DNA of 64,000 nucleotides from Yponomeuta sedellus (Eukaryota; Arthropoda; Insecta; Lepidoptera; Yponomeutidae): the NCBI GenBank assembly GCA_934045075.1, contig OW203740.1:16767944-16831943 (forward strand). The letters run 5' to 3'. A program made the translations under genes and the position numbers. The first letter of the stretch is position 1; each line of letters starts with the position of its first letter. Below the pieces are notes generated by a model. The model saw nothing but the letters and a program-made list of their open reading frames with translations. It had not been told where the DNA came from and searched no databases. Shown here one piece after another: positions 42,374 to 53,500 of this stretch.

Positions 42374-43011
42374 TAGGTCTTACCAAAAAAGAGAGTATAT
42401 GTTAGGAAACTTTATTAATATCAATTGGCGAGGAATTTGAGAGTTACTGCACATGTACAATTTTTTTATACAAAGTTGACCCCACTGAAACTTTTCAGAC
42501 GGAGTTAAAATTGGCTTATCAAAGGAATTCTTGTTATAAACCCGGTGTAACTCTACATAGTTGACATAAAAATTAAAAATTAAATGTTGACGTGCTATCC
42601 ACTATGCCAGGTGAAGAAGAAAAAAACTTACAGGCAGTAATGTTTTGCAGTGCACTGCAGTAACCTTAATTAACTTTGTTCCTTCCATTCTAGCTAGAAG
42701 CTATACTCAAAGGGCGTTTAAAATTAATTTAGATTAAACGTGGAACAAAGCCGTCGCCCACTCATTGTTCATTCATCACTGCAGAAAAGTAATGGCAACA
42801 ACAAAAGCAAAGCACAATCAAAATGTCGTTAAAGGCGCTGTTTGGGGTACAGTCGCAGTCAAAACGGAATAATGGCCCGCCCGAAACAGGACACGGAAAT
42901 ACAAACTCAAGGCCGTAATCATGACAAGCCACGACAACGGGAGACTACTCAGAACCCTTTGAGGCACGGTTGAATGAGCGCTATTTCGATATCGGATAAC
43001 ATAATAACAAT

Positions 43012-43350
43012 CGATATCAACCCTTGTGTGTCCCCACTGCTGGAGCACGGGTCTCTTCCTGCATTGCAGGAAGGTTAGGCCATACTCCACCATGTCCGGG
43101 TTGGTGGAGGATTGTAAGACAGTGGCGAGCCTTGCTGTCAGTAGTTATCAAGTCACCCATAAGGCCTCTGACATGGCTTAACGACTGCCAATACATGACA
43201 GCTGGCACCAACGGCTTAACGTATCTTGCGAAGCCCGGAAGCGCTCGGAAAAATGTCACTTGCGGTAGTCACGGGACGATCACCCATCCCGCACCTGACC
43301 GCGCCTGTCGTTGCCCAACGCAAGTGATTGCAATCACTCGCTTCGACCAG
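43012..43350 (-). mobile_element. 5S-rRNA-derived SINE, near full length
   Basis: Minus strand: TGGTCGAAGCGAGTGATTGC, CAGGCGCGGTCAGGTGCGGG and ATGGGTGATCG, body, and the TACAAGGGTTG-type end as CACACAAGGGTTGATATCG. A small deletion lies near CCACCATGTCCGGG. Confidence 0.9.
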
Positions 43351-43509
43351 GCCAGGTTTCCAGGCATCTAGTTTTTTACGTCACTTTTAGTTTTTTGCAT
43401 CGGACCGACACACAACACTCACTATGTCCGCGAACGTCCGGTGATAAGGCGCGTAATTTGTATTTACTTAACACTGGATTCCACGTGCTTGAAAGCTTGT
43501 TTTTGCGCT

Positions 43510-43795
43510 ACCAGCGCTCAAGTTCTTCCTGAACTTTCAGCACATGCTGAGTCGGAGGCCATTCACATTTGCCACACTACGTTGATCACTCCCAGTCCAA
43601 TACATTGCCTAGGTACCCCACCGTACCGTGTATGCCTTATCTTCTGTGTGTTTTTGCTTTTTATGTATGCTACTTTTTGTTATATGCTTTGTTCGTGTTG
43701 TGACTTGTATTTGGTTTTGTATTGCTTTGCTTTGTCACGTGTGTGTCTTATGTAAATAAATGTTTTATCCTATCTGTCTATCTTTTTGTTACACT
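43510..43795 (+). repeat. Retroposon 3' end with AATAAA and (TATC)-like tail, copy 2
   Basis: Homologous to 8430-8760. The end is ATGTAAATAAATGTTTTATC followed by CTATCTGTCTATC. Upstream to 43400 the sequence probably belongs to the same element but has no counterpart in copy 1. Confidence 0.65.
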
Positions 43796-43802
43796 GCCTC
43801 TT

Positions 43803-43903
43803 TGGTGATGACTTTGTTTAATTTCAAAGTTACGTACATTTGCGAATTTGCAGTCGCAATACCACACGCTAACGGTGAAGGAAAAAATCGTGAGGTAACC
43901 CGC
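43803..43903 (+). repeat. SINE body fragment (family C)
   Basis: GATGACTTTGTTTAATTTCA, GCTAACGGTGAAGGAAAAAA and TCGTGAGG match family C in the orientation opposite to 21898-22002. Confidence 0.5.
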
Positions 43904-43917
43904 GGCTCTGTTGGCTC

Positions 43918-44080
43918 CGCACGTATTGACTAGTCTTTCCTGTGGGCTAGGCCGACTAAGCTGTCAGGATGGTATAGGTGCTGGGCAAGCCTACACCATC
44001 TATAAAACCATGTCCCAGGCACAGCGTCGTAGTGGTCCCTCCACCCATCTAGTGTGCGTGAGGATACCACTGGATACTGT
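43918..44080. repeat. Dispersed repeat, copy 2 of 53-225
   Basis: See 53-225. Followed by CATCATCATCATC and a tRNA-SINE. Confidence 0.6.
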
Positions 44081-44126
44081 ATATATCATCTTATTTCGTA
44101 GATGCAAAAAGGCCAATCATCATCAT

Positions 44127-44335
44127 CATCTTTGGTGTAGCAGTTAACGTGCTCGATGCCAAAACAGAGTACGTGGGTTCGATTCTCACTTGAAGGCGCC
44201 GTACTAGAGTTTTACAACTGCCGAATTTTGATGAGTGTGACGTCCTTGCCTAATTACCGTAGTACCGTAGCACATAGTATCCTAGTTCAGGACCAGGATG
44301 AGTCATGGTGCCGAGTAGAACTTATTTATCAATAG
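44127..44335 (+). mobile_element. tRNA-derived SINE, family A, diverged
   Basis: Box A TTGGTGTAGCAGTTAACGTG and box B GGGTTCGATTCTCAC are correctly spaced. The body includes GCACATAGTATCCTAGTTCA and GGACCAGGATGAGT, the family A tail. Confidence 0.7.
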
Positions 44336-44337
44336 CT

Positions 44338-44645
44338 GTGCCCCGCATTAATACCCGCGGTTCATTGATTTTCCCAAGGAAGTAAGAAATTTTCCCGCAG
44401 TAATAGGTAACCGCTGAAGACTGAGCGCTATGGCGCTCATCAGGGGAGAGCTATGTCCAGCAGTGGACTACATAATATAGCCTGAAGAAGAATAATGAGA
44501 AAAGGTAACCTATGTGTTAATTCAGGGCGACAGCTAATTCCGTACCAGATTTTAGTCAAATCGCTTCTGGCGTTTAGGCGTGAAGAAGTAACAAACATAC
44601 ACACTCGCAAACTTTCGCCTTTATAATATTAGTGTGAAGTGTAAT
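44338..44645 (+). repeat. Dispersed repeat D, split by an RTE-like LINE tail
   Basis: GTGCCCCGCATTAATACCCG, TTCCCAAGGAAGTAAGAAAT, TTTCCCGCAGTAATAGGTAA, then (after the insert) CCTATGTGTTAATTCAGGGC, GCGTGAAGAAGTAACAAACA and TTCGCCTTTATAATATTAGT. Other copies: 50030-50250 (+) and 51858-52072 (-). The same sequence order is widespread in Lepidoptera; its class is uncertain. Confidence 0.7.
44413..44502 (+). mobile_element. RTE-like LINE tail with 8-bp target-site duplication, nested in repeat D
   Basis: The 90-bp insert has GCGCTATGGCGCTCATCAGG, TATGTCCAGCAGTGGAC and GCCTGAAGAAGAATAATG. AGGTAACC flanks it at 44405-44412 and 44503-44510, and removing the insert with one duplication restores the repeat D order seen at 50100. 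Confidence 0.85.
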
Positions 44646-44649
44646 GATT

Positions 44650-45105
44650 ACCCGACTTTTGCAGAGTCCGAAAGGAGGGTAAAGTGTTTGGCTTGTATGT
44701 ATGTCTGTAAGTATGTCCAATACTTTGTTCCCTCATGTCTTCTCAACCAATGGTGAGATTTTGACAAATAATATCTCATTTGGATTGTTGTGTATGCGTA
44801 AATGTTATCGTCATGGAATCAGATTTAACAACAAAAAAAAACGAAATCACCAAAAAGACAAAAGTTAAGAACTGAAAAGAAAAATAACTAACTACCTATT
44901 GCTGTGCATTAACAAGTAAGCAGATAGGACTCAAATTCAACACTAACTCCTCGCAAGGTATCTAAGTTGGTCCCGTCTGCGTAGTAGTCGTAGTAGTTAG
45001 TCCTCAGCAGTTGGGTTGTCAATTATTCTTTATTTCAATTTTGTTTTGTATATTACTTTTGGCAAGCAATTTATATTTCATTATCATTCTGAACACATGT
45101 TGCGA
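44650..45105. other. No firmly recognised feature
   Basis: 44690-44780 (GGTGAGATTTTGACAAATAA) may be a diverged dispersed repeat. No gene. Confidence 0.4.
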
Positions 45106-45109
45106 TCTC

Positions 45110-45405
45110 GTCAGGTACCAACGACTATGTTTTCTATGGTAGCAGTATTACTCGCTATGAACGAAAACCTTGTGAGAAAACCCTAGTGTGTGAAGTGGCA
45201 ACATACCCCAGCGCTTGCTACGTACAATGGCCCAACTATTGGCTAGGTACAAAAAAATCAGGTCTAATTCACTATAACTCTGAACAGAGAAAGAAATCCT
45301 GATGTGCGCAGCCTTAGTCAACCCCTTTAGCCTCATCGCTGTTCCTATCTTTCCCAATTGAGAGTAGAGCCTTGGCAGAGCTTCCGCTGGAATACTAAAC
45401 AAAGG
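45110..45405 (-). repeat. Probable dispersed repeat with degenerate open frame
   Basis: The minus strand has an open frame of 84 codons (45402-45148; SIPAEALPRLYSQLGKIGTA, SFSVQSYSELDLIFLYLAN). I recognise this type of sequence as recurring in lepidopteran genomes, but cannot name the element. No second copy in this window. Not called as a gene. Confidence 0.4.
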
Positions 45406-46132
45406 AGAGCAGTTTTAAACGCCCGCCTTGTTAGTTAGTAAATAAATTACGTACTCAAGACTCCGTCCTCGACATTTAATGTGGTGCCCCGATTACATTC
45501 AGTGCCATGGATTTCGCGGCTTGCCTCCACCGATATATCTTTGTACCTACACTATTGCTAATGTAAGATTTTCGCTCGTTTACTCGCTTAGAACACGTGT
45601 AATTTCTGAAACGCCTCGATTAGAGTTTGTGTTTTACTAAGACTTTTGTTTTTCTTAAATTAATATTTTTCGAGATTCAATAACATAAATTTATGAAGAA
45701 CAAAAGTGTTAGTTAAACATAAACTTTACATATTTTTATGAAGTAACGTCTTACGCGATATGTAGGTAAATACCTCAGATCATATCCGAGGTAAATACTA
45801 TATTTTCTAAGTATAAAATACCAACATATTAAAAGCTCGGTACTGCAGTTAGAAGCCAATCAACTTATCCATAAAGATTAAATTAGAATTTATTTCAGAT
45901 ACTCAACAAACCTGAATCCTAGAAGTGAAGGTAGATATTTTACTTACACACATAAATTGAAAACTTTAAAACATTGAATATTTCATGAATATCAGACATG
46001 ACGAATAAACTCATTGCTGCAAATGCCTGATAAAAAAACAGATTGGGTGACTAAAACAGATAGTCTCACAGAACGTACAATATACTCTATAAGGAGTTGA
46101 ATAGTCTTTTAACATTTTATTTTATGCACTCT
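45406..46132. other. No recognised feature
   Basis: A+T-rich and unassigned. Confidence 0.45.
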
Positions 46133-46143
46133 AACACTGAATC

Positions 46144-46497
46144 ACAGAAGCGCTCGTGGCCTAGGCGAACCGAGTGATTGAAATCAATCACTTGGTTAAG
46201 CAACAACAGGCGCGGTCAGGTACAGGATGGGTGAGCGTCCCGTGACTACCACTAGTGGCATTTCTCTTGGCTTAAGGCACGTTAAGCCGTTGGTGCCGGC
46301 TGTCATATAATGGCAGTCGTTAAGCCATGTCAGAGGCCTTATGGGCGGCTTGATAATTTCTGACATTAAGGCCCGCCACTGTCTTACAATCCTCCACCAA
46401 CCCGGACTTGGCCCCCGTGGTGGAGTATGGCCTAACCTTCCTGTGATGCAGGAAGAGACCCATGCCCCAGCAGTGGGTTGATAACGAATAACGAACG
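46144..46497 (+). mobile_element. 5S-rRNA-derived SINE with 11-bp target-site duplication
   Basis: AACACTGAATC flanks it at 46133-46143 and 46498-46508. The 5S-like region is GTTAAGCAACAACAGGCGCG and GTCAGGTACAGGATGGGTGA. A deletion removes the TTCCGTGCTTCGC stretch. The 3' end, GGGTTGATAACGAATAACGA, is followed by an extra ACGA-like run before the duplication, again pointing to a short variable tail. Confidence 0.92.
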
Positions 46498-46723
46498 AAC
46501 ACTGAATCTCCTTACGACATCAAACAGTTTTATAAAAAAGTTAATATCTTTACATTATGCTAGACACTACAATGGCAGTAGAAGTAATGTAAATTCATCA
46601 CCGTGATAGGGCTAGATAAAAGACTGGTGTAATTTAAACGTTTGGTTGGAAGCTTTTGACTCTGATAGTCTTCTGCTAAAGAATATGAAGAGTTATGAGT
46701 GTTTTTTACTTTAACATTTTTTT

Positions 46724-46870
46724 ATATAAACGTCCCACTGCAGGGCAAGAGTAGAATGGGCTTCATTACCAACCGTGCCCACCGTGGATTGGCAATTTCA
46801 GGGACTGTAGTATTTGAACACTTTTATCACTCAGGTTTCCTCACGATGATTTCTTTCATAGTAAATTATA
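46724..46870 (+). repeat. Lepidopteran SINE-like fragment
   Basis: AAACGTCCCACTGCAGGGCA, GTGGATTGGCAATTTCAGGG and GGTTTCCTCACGATGATTTC occur in the same order as 25167-25345. Confidence 0.65.
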
Positions 46871-48164
46871 TATATAATTATATACAAACTATTTAAGCCG
46901 TCTCTAGAATACAAGCGTGAGGTTACGTTGTCTTATTTTCATTAATAAAAATGAGATTCGTCTAGACCACTTTTCAGAGACAGTTTAACTAATCATTCAT
47001 CTTTTACCACAAGTTATGATGGACCATCTTTCATCGTGTCGCGTTGTCTGGACCACAGACAATCCCCAGGACGTTTTAAAACACTTTGAGCTTAATACAA
47101 TGACAGTGCCATACTTATCAACAAACTATTATTTCCTACTAAATACAGCGTTCTTCCACAATGTTTGAAAGTAATCGCAATATTTCATTTATATCATCAT
47201 CCCAAAACATAACGTGACAAGGCGCTATAACGACCAAAAGTCAATTTTATTGGAACATTAAACAAAACAGATGGTCTGTTGTCTATGTAGTCAAAAATAC
47301 CACGTTACAAATAAAATAGAGTCATCACACACAGGCAACCCTTTTATAAATATTGAAAATATAATTTATGAATAAGCTGCCAGTACGTTGAGGGCGTGGC
47401 CTCCCAAGGCGTGAAGTTCCAGCGCTATTGTACACGGATATATAAAATTATAATTTGGTCGAGCTGGCCAGCAATAATTGGCTGTTAAGTTAGCGTCGCG
47501 TGATGCCGTGGTTAGAAAAAAAAGTAAACTTGGAAAGAGAATTCGTCGTCAAAATAATGCTTCATAGTCGCTTGAATTTATTGTGTAAATATTCACTTCT
47601 ATTTTGGAACGATAGTGCAGCATTAATTTCAGTAAAAATTCATCGCTCCTGTATTCTAAAACACGAGAATTGTAAGCACTGGATATACAGATTTTGTTCA
47701 TACAAACGGTTGACTAAAATCTTTAAAATGGCTGAGATAAGTAGTTTTTACTTAATAATGATGCTTTGCTTGTCTTTCGTTGATTAAATATTCAGTTATT
47801 GATTTCTTAAAAAATGTATTTCTAAGAATATATTATAGCTAACCCGCGGAATTCGTGTCATTGTTTTATTATATTATATACAATTGTTTTATTATATAAA
47901 ACAATTGTAACTACTGATAAATTAGTACAAAAGCATTTAGGTGGAAGTAGTTTTTTTAATCCACAATAATCAAAGTTAACCCTTAATATGTCATGGGTTG
48001 AACACATTTTTTATTGGTATTAGACTTTATTTCAAGGTTATAAAATAAATGTAAAATTATATTTTGCCCATTCCCAATTAAGAGTAATAATTGAGGAAAA
48101 AATACTCCATTAAATTCTTGCAACTCCATTAATATCTCGTACTATAAATATTTATTGTATCATA
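46871..48164. other. Unrecognised; perfect hairpin at 47880-47908
   Basis: ACAATTGTTTTAT and its reverse complement are separated by TAT at 47880-47908. The open frame at 47500-47787 has no recognisable product. Confidence 0.5.
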
Positions 48165-48220
48165 TTTTTAAATATGTCCTTAGCACGGGTTAGTGCATTA
48201 AAAATAAAAATAGTATAATC
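48165..48220 (+). repeat. SINE-L tail fragment
   Basis: TCCTTAGCACGGGTTAGTGC then ATTAAAAATAAAAATAGT: only the last ~50 bp of the element, as expected from severe 5' truncation. Confidence 0.8.
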
Positions 48221-48243
48221 TCGTACTCTCCAAAAGTTCTCTC

Positions 48244-48350
48244 CAGCGTGGGAATTATGGGCATTACCCCCTATGATAGCACAGCGTGGCGCTCTTTAGT
48301 GGAGGTCTATGTCCAGCAGTGGACTAGGATAGCCTGACGAAGACGACGAC
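48244..48350 (+). repeat. RTE-like LINE tail
   Basis: GGGAATTATGGGCATTACCC, GGTCTATGTCCAGCAGTGGA, GCCTGACGAAGACGACGAC. Same upstream block as 11241-11363. Confidence 0.75.
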
Positions 48351-48934
48351 CCTCCAAAAGTTAAGACCAAACCTTTGCAACAACCATAACCTACCTCAAC
48401 AAAAAAAAAAAAACAGATCACATGGAAATAAAACGACAAGCAAGCCATTATAACAACATAGGTAAACACAGCTCTATTCATTACCCAGCTTATGCATTTT
48501 ACACGGATCATTAACAACTTAAAGGCGTTTATATCGAAACGCGCAACGCCATTGTCAACAAATTCACCCTTATACTCTAAGGGGCATTTTGTTCACGACA
48601 GAAGAACGTAAAATATATCGCTCCAATACAACGATAAACTTTTTTGACGGTGACAGTTGACGCCACAGTATTGGTGGTATGTGCGAGTCTGACTCGAGCA
48701 CCGGTTCTGTACAAATTTGTACGTAGGTACTGTAGTGACTTATTGAAACACTGAATTAAAGCAATACTAAAATATTTTCGTTATCTGTTTTATATGGAAA
48801 CCCTAGCCTAGCTGCGGGTCTCGACTCAACTTGGACATGCGGTTAGATAATGCTGGTTAAGTGGTAGTGTGTTCCTGTCTTGCTTCTGGTTGAAAAAGTG
48901 GGCGGGAGGGCGGTGCTTTAACTAACCGCATGAT

Positions 48935-49369
48935 TTTAAAAAACCTATTTAGAGGCTAACAATTCCACCCATGCCGGGATTCGAACCTGCGACCTCTGGC
49001 TATCCGTGCCAGCGCTCTTTCGAACTGAGCTAATGGGCGACTCACCGGCATCAGTGAAATTTCGAACCTCTTTACAATATTCTCTGTACTATGTACAGGC
49101 AGCGACACTAGCAGCCCTGAATACCTACTTTGCAGTTAGGTTTTACATCGGAATGATATCGCTGTACCCACATGATTATAATATTTTTAATGCACTAACC
49201 AGTGCTAAGGACAATTTAAAAACCTATTTAGAGGCTAAAAATACCACCCATGCCGGGATTCGAACCCGCGACCTCTGGCTATCCGTGCTAGCGCTCTTTC
49301 CAACTGAGCTAATTGGTGATTTACTGGCATCAGTGAAATTCCGAACCTCTTTAAAATACTATCTGTATT
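48935..49369 (-). mobile_element. SINE-L dimer, both ends truncated
   Basis: Two minus-strand units lie head to tail: GCCGGGATTCGAAC appears at about 48973 and 49252. The junction (minus strand ATTAAAAATATTATAATCAT then GTGGGTACAGCGATATCATT) is the same tail-to-head join as in the tetramer at 35726-36914. The units differ from each other and from the tetramer, so this is an older, independent multimer. Open frames reading through both units (such as 49006-49431) are not genes. Confidence 0.88.
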
Positions 49370-49371
49370 AT

Positions 49372-49857
49372 CTATTCGTTTATTTCAAATATAAAGAGTC
49401 ATATAGAGTTGTAAATAGTCTTATTCTATAGTTAGTATATATTCTTGTTCTAGTATTCACTGTGGTCATTACTTGCCACTTGAAGATGGCAACAAGGGTT
49501 GATGTAGGCACAGCTATTGTGCAAACACAAGCCTTAAGTAAAGTAAGACAGTATCTTTACTACGTCTTGTAACCAACACCTCAGTTCTTATTGTCCCAAG
49601 GGATCACAGTAAGCGTTCACGTCACGTATTTCACACAGAATCGACCGTTACGAGTCGTACAGTCGACAGGAGGTCAAACTTTACATGTTTGTTGCAAAGT
49701 TGGCCTTAAAGTAACTAGTTAGAGTGCATGTGTGTAAAGGTTGAAGAGCTGTCAAGTGTACTGTGAACCGTTTTCTCGTGTCTTCAATCCATTGCGTACG
49801 TTCAAATTTAAAATGGAAACGGTGTTATGGAAAAACTAATGATTCCATTAAACTTAT
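49372..49857. other. No recognised feature
   Basis: Unassigned. Confidence 0.45.
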
Positions 49858-49932
49858 ATTATTTTTAATGCACTAACCCGTGCTAAGGACAAATTTAAAA
49901 ACCTATTTAGAGGCTAAAAAATTCACCCATTG
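49858..49932 (-). repeat. SINE-L tail fragment
   Basis: ATTTTTAATGCACTAACCCG, TGCTAAGGACAAATTTAAAA, CCTATTTAGAGGCTAAAAA: the 3' ~75 bp in minus orientation. Confidence 0.8.
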
Positions 49933-50029
49933 AACTTGTTTTGAATAAATTAATGTAGATGTCTTTCTATAATAAAAATATATTCATTATTTCGAATATT
50001 TGTTGTGATTATTTAGTCTATAATAGCTG

Positions 50030-50250
50030 CACTCCGCGTTGTTAACGGCGTTTTACCAATTTTCCCATGGGAATAACATATTTTCCCGCTGTAAAACGTA
50101 GCCTATGTTAATCCAGGCCGTCAACTTACTCCGTACTAAATTTATCAAAACTGTTTTAGCCGCTTAGACGTGAAGGAGTAACAAAGATACACGCTCAAAA
50201 ACTTTCGCCTTTATAATTTAAGTATGATGTGATCGCTGATAGTGTGATGT
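50030..50250 (+). repeat. Dispersed repeat D
   Basis: CCGCGTTGTTAACGGCG, TTTTCCCGCTGTAAAACGTA, GCCTATGTTAATCCAGGCCG, GACGTGAAGGAGTAACAAAG, TTCGCCTTTATAATTTAAGT. Shows the uninterrupted order of the repeat at 44338-44645. Confidence 0.7.
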
Positions 50251-51117
50251 GATTTAAACACTAGCATGAAGAACAGTTTACCGCTCCGCTACTACTAGGC
50301 TTCGCGTATCATGAACAGAAATGGCCGCTAAAATGTTAGCAGACTCCCAAAGCGCCGCAACAGTTCGGAACAACCGAACTGAGATCGTTCCGAACTACCG
50401 ACCTGAGATCAGAAATGCATGTCAAAATAAACTTTGTAACGACTCCATCCTCACGATCCACTTGGGACCGCGTGCTCCATTACAGAGGTGTATGCACATT
50501 TTTATTCGAAACTCGTCCGTATGGGGCGGGCAATAAGATTGGCCAGCAGTGTGAACCTATAACCTTTATGGTAGTACGTCACCTGTATTGTACCTAGTAG
50601 CAGCCTTGTAAGCATTGTAGTACTATTGTCTGTATGTAGGTATGCAACAGAAGTAATGGTCAAAAAGTCAAAGCTTCAAGAGAGACGTCTAATTATCCAG
50701 TAAGAACCAATTTCTTCATTCAAATTAAACAAGATTCAGCGACAACCTTGGTTTGAGGTTAGGAGCTCAGACTTATCGTCACAACGAGGTTTCAAACTTA
50801 ATGATAGGTTTAGCTGGATTTTTTTACTAACTTTCCCTATGTGGTATTTACGCCGAAAAACACGTATATTTCGACAGTGAAGTGAACCCAATTTCTTAGG
50901 GTACCTTTCGTTGACTGAAATTCGGCAAGTAACATCGTCATACAAATACTAATAAAAATCTGAAAATTACCTATACAATTATGGCGATTAATAGTTTTAT
51001 ACACCTCTTTGTACATAGATACTCTTTCTTGTAATGATGGTTTTGAAAATATAATTTAGTTGTCACAAAAACCGTCTTTAAATAACAATTACATCATCAT
51101 CAAAACATTGTTATTGA
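50251..51117. other. No recognised feature
   Basis: Overlapping open frames near 50321-50597 have no recognisable product. Otherwise unassigned. Confidence 0.4.
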
Positions 51118-51830
51118 AATTTTTTTTTTATTTATTTTTTTTATTTTATAAAGGAGGAAAAACAGAATTAACAACAAGCACTTAAATACAGTAAACTACT
51201 TAGCTTATTAAATTTTGTTAATTCCTAACCATTCCTCACCGCTAGATAAGAGCTTAGTATGCGATAGGAGTAGAATAGGTATATAAAATTCATGAAGACA
51301 ATCTCTTGATACTTAAAAAAATAATACAATGCATTTATACTATGTATACTTAGTAATTTACAAGAAAAAAAATTACGAGAAATTTGCTGATAGTTTAACT
51401 ATTACTTTAACTATTAAACTCAATGAGATAAAAATTAAATAATATAAATTTTAGATGCACTTATATCAAAATGTGGCTAAGTAGGTAATTATGAGCAAAC
51501 AATTACACAGCAAAGTATGACTTACAAATTTCTTAAAATTAAAATAAACAACCGCCTGCAACACTGTTTGGAAAGAAAAAATATGTCTACATCTGTGAAG
51601 GAAATATTGTAGGTATCACACATTCGATACAATGGTGCTCCCTTACCGGCATTGGTTCTTGTAGTGCCTAGCGAAAAAACACGCATGCTTCTTTGATGCC
51701 GGATAGGTACTCTCAGACATATCTTTGCTAGAAGATCGGGGCAGTTTAGCTGTGAGGTGCAGATGCCCCGGAGAACATTCAAGTCAGCCAATGTGCGACG
51801 GTCTTTCAGTGACAACTAGGGATAAGCTCG
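51118..51830 (-). pseudogene. LINE ORF2 C-terminus and 3' end
   Basis: The minus-strand frame 51815-51522 (97 codons) encodes SLKDRRTLADLNVLRGICTS, LNCPDLLAKICLRVPIRHQR and DVDIFFLS. This resembles the region after the reverse-transcriptase domain of non-LTR elements (L.DRR..AD...L......CP.LL..I...VP.R..R). About 400 bp of 3' sequence follows, ending in an A-rich tail (T-rich on plus, 51119-51150). 5'-truncated. Confidence 0.65.
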
Positions 51831-51857
51831 AAACTGCGAGACTCGATTCCTAACCAC

Positions 51858-52072
51858 GCTATCACATCACATCGCACTAATATTATAAAGGCGAACATTT
51901 CTGAGTGTATAATGTTTGTTACTTCTTCACGTCTAAAGGGCTAGAGCGATTTTAATCAAATTTGGTATGGAGTTAGCTGACACCTTGGATTAACAAATAG
52001 GCTACGTTTTACTGCGGGAAAATACCTTATACCCGTAGGAAAATCGACGCGGGGCACAGCAGCTAGTCTATT
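51858..52072 (-). repeat. Dispersed repeat D
   Basis: CATCACATCGCACTAATATT, AAAGGCGAACATTTCTGAGT, GTTACTTCTTCACGTCTAAA and GCGGGGCACAGCAGCTAGTC, in reverse orientation relative to 50030-50250. Confidence 0.75.
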
Positions 52073-52082
52073 TATGACATAA

Positions 52083-52624
52083 ATAAAGGCAGGCGCAGAC
52101 GAGAGACTTTTGTCCCCGAGGGATAAAAGTCCTGAATCCTAAAAAATGTCCTCCGAGTACTTGTCGCGGACTCAACGCCTACGGTGTGTGGTCATTTTAT
52201 TTCTCGAAAATTGAGTGAAGCCTACGCTATGGGAGCAAATAATTTGAGATTACGTTGTGTTGTAATTTACATGAAGTTGAAAAAGAAAAGGCGTTTTAAA
52301 ACAAAATACCGAACTGTTGTCCAGTCCGGTCTCTTGATGTCCTCGGTAACTTGAGGGACTTTTTGTACGGGGTACTTTTAGTCATTCGATAGATATATAG
52401 ATAGATAGAATATTCTTTATTGTACACAGAAATTACAGTAACATAAATTATATAAAAAAAAATACAGTACAAATGGCGGCTTTATTAATAAAAGCAACTT
52501 CTTCCAGGCAACCATAGACGAAGACAAGAAAGAAATTAGAGACGGGTAGTCGGTGCATTACAGAAATATACAATTTATAAGAGAGCTATATCGACCGACA
52601 AAAAAGTACTCGTCTGCGCAGGCC
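52083..52624. mobile_element. MITE copy 2, carrying a LINE 3' fragment
   Basis: Reverse-orientation copy of 42061-42373. It begins AGGCAGGCGCAGACGAG (two mismatches from the perfect end) and ends CTCGTCTGCGCAGGCCT. Near its right end, about 190 bp is inserted: a (GATA)n start at about 52388, then ATATTCTTTATTGTACACAG and AACTTCTTCCAGGCAACC, the (GATA)n-tailed LINE end family seen at 56605. Confidence 0.85.
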
Positions 52625-52794
52625 TTTAACCTAATGACCGTTGTGCGAGAGTCTGACTCGCATGTGGTCAGTTCTCATCGACTTCGTGACAGGGACGGTA
52701 ACTTGGTGGTCATACTGGCATGTTATACTAATATAACCTGTGAGAATCGCTTGTATCGATAGTCATATTATTTTGGTACTAAAACACTCATAAA

Positions 52795-53122
52795 CAAACA
52801 ACTGACGATAAAAATATTTAATTCCCTGCCAAAAGAAATATGTCCCCTCCCGGAAAATATATTCGACAAAGCGCTTTCTAACTGGTTGATTGAAAAATGT
52901 ATATACAGTATGAATGATTATTTAAAAACACAATGACTTAATTGCATCTACGACATCATATATTCCTGACATTGTATAATAATTTTGCAAATAATATAGC
53001 GTTTCTAAATTTTAATTATAATATTTGTATACCATATTATGGTGCTACACGCTTGTCCACAAAAATGTACCTTGTAAAATCTACATGTACCGTGTTTTCT
53101 GACAAATAAAGACTTGAAATTG
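52795..53122 (+). pseudogene. LINE ORF2 C-terminus with 3' untranslated region
   Basis: It encodes FNSLPKEICPLPENIFDKAL, SNWLIEKCIYSMNDYLKTQ and a stop at about 52937, matching the ..FNSLP..I...P...F...L..WL......S...YL pattern of lepidopteran LINE ORF2 ends. The 3' region closes with TGTACCGTGTTTTCTGACAA, ATAAAGACTTGAAATTGAA, containing AATAAA. 5'-truncated. Confidence 0.7.
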
Positions 53123-53146
53123 AACTGATAAATATTTTTTATTACT

Positions 53147-53500
53147 TAAGCGCTTGTGGCCCAAGCAAACCGAGTGATTGGAATCAATCACTTGAGTTAA
53201 GCAACAGCAGGCGCGGTAAGGTGCAGGATGGGTGACCATCCGGTGACTGCCGCTAGTGGCATTTTTTTCGAGCGCTACCGTGCTTCGCAAGGCACGTTAA
53301 GCAGTTGGTGCCGGCTGTCATGTAATGGCAGTCGTTAAGCAATGTCAGAGGCCTTATGGATGGCTTGATAACTTCTGACAGTAAGGCCCGCCACTGTCTT
53401 ACAATCCTCCACCAACCCAGACTTGGCCCCCGTGGTGGAGTATGGCCTAACCTTCCTGCGATGCAGAAGCAGTGGGGACATACATGGGTTGATAACGAAT
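53147..53500 (+). mobile_element. 5S-rRNA-derived SINE, near full length
   Basis: TAAGCGCTTGTGGCCCAAGC head; GTTAAGCAACAGCAGGCGCG and AAGGTGCAGGATGGGTGACC; body; end ATGGGTTGATAACGAA. A 20-bp deletion removes the AAGAGACCCGTGCCCCAGC stretch near the 3' end. Confidence 0.9.

Noticed and set aside
47500..47787. 95-codon plus-strand frame as a gene
   Set aside because: No recognisable domain, A+T-rich composition like the surroundings and no splice or promoter support; length is expected by chance in 64 kb.
49006..49431. 141-codon open frame as a gene
   Set aside because: It reads antisense across the SINE-L dimer; the repeated TRDLWLSV..ALFPTELIGD and RTSLQYSLYY pieces are the SINE unit translated twice. 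The frames at 55238-55432 and 57306-57497 are the same effect.
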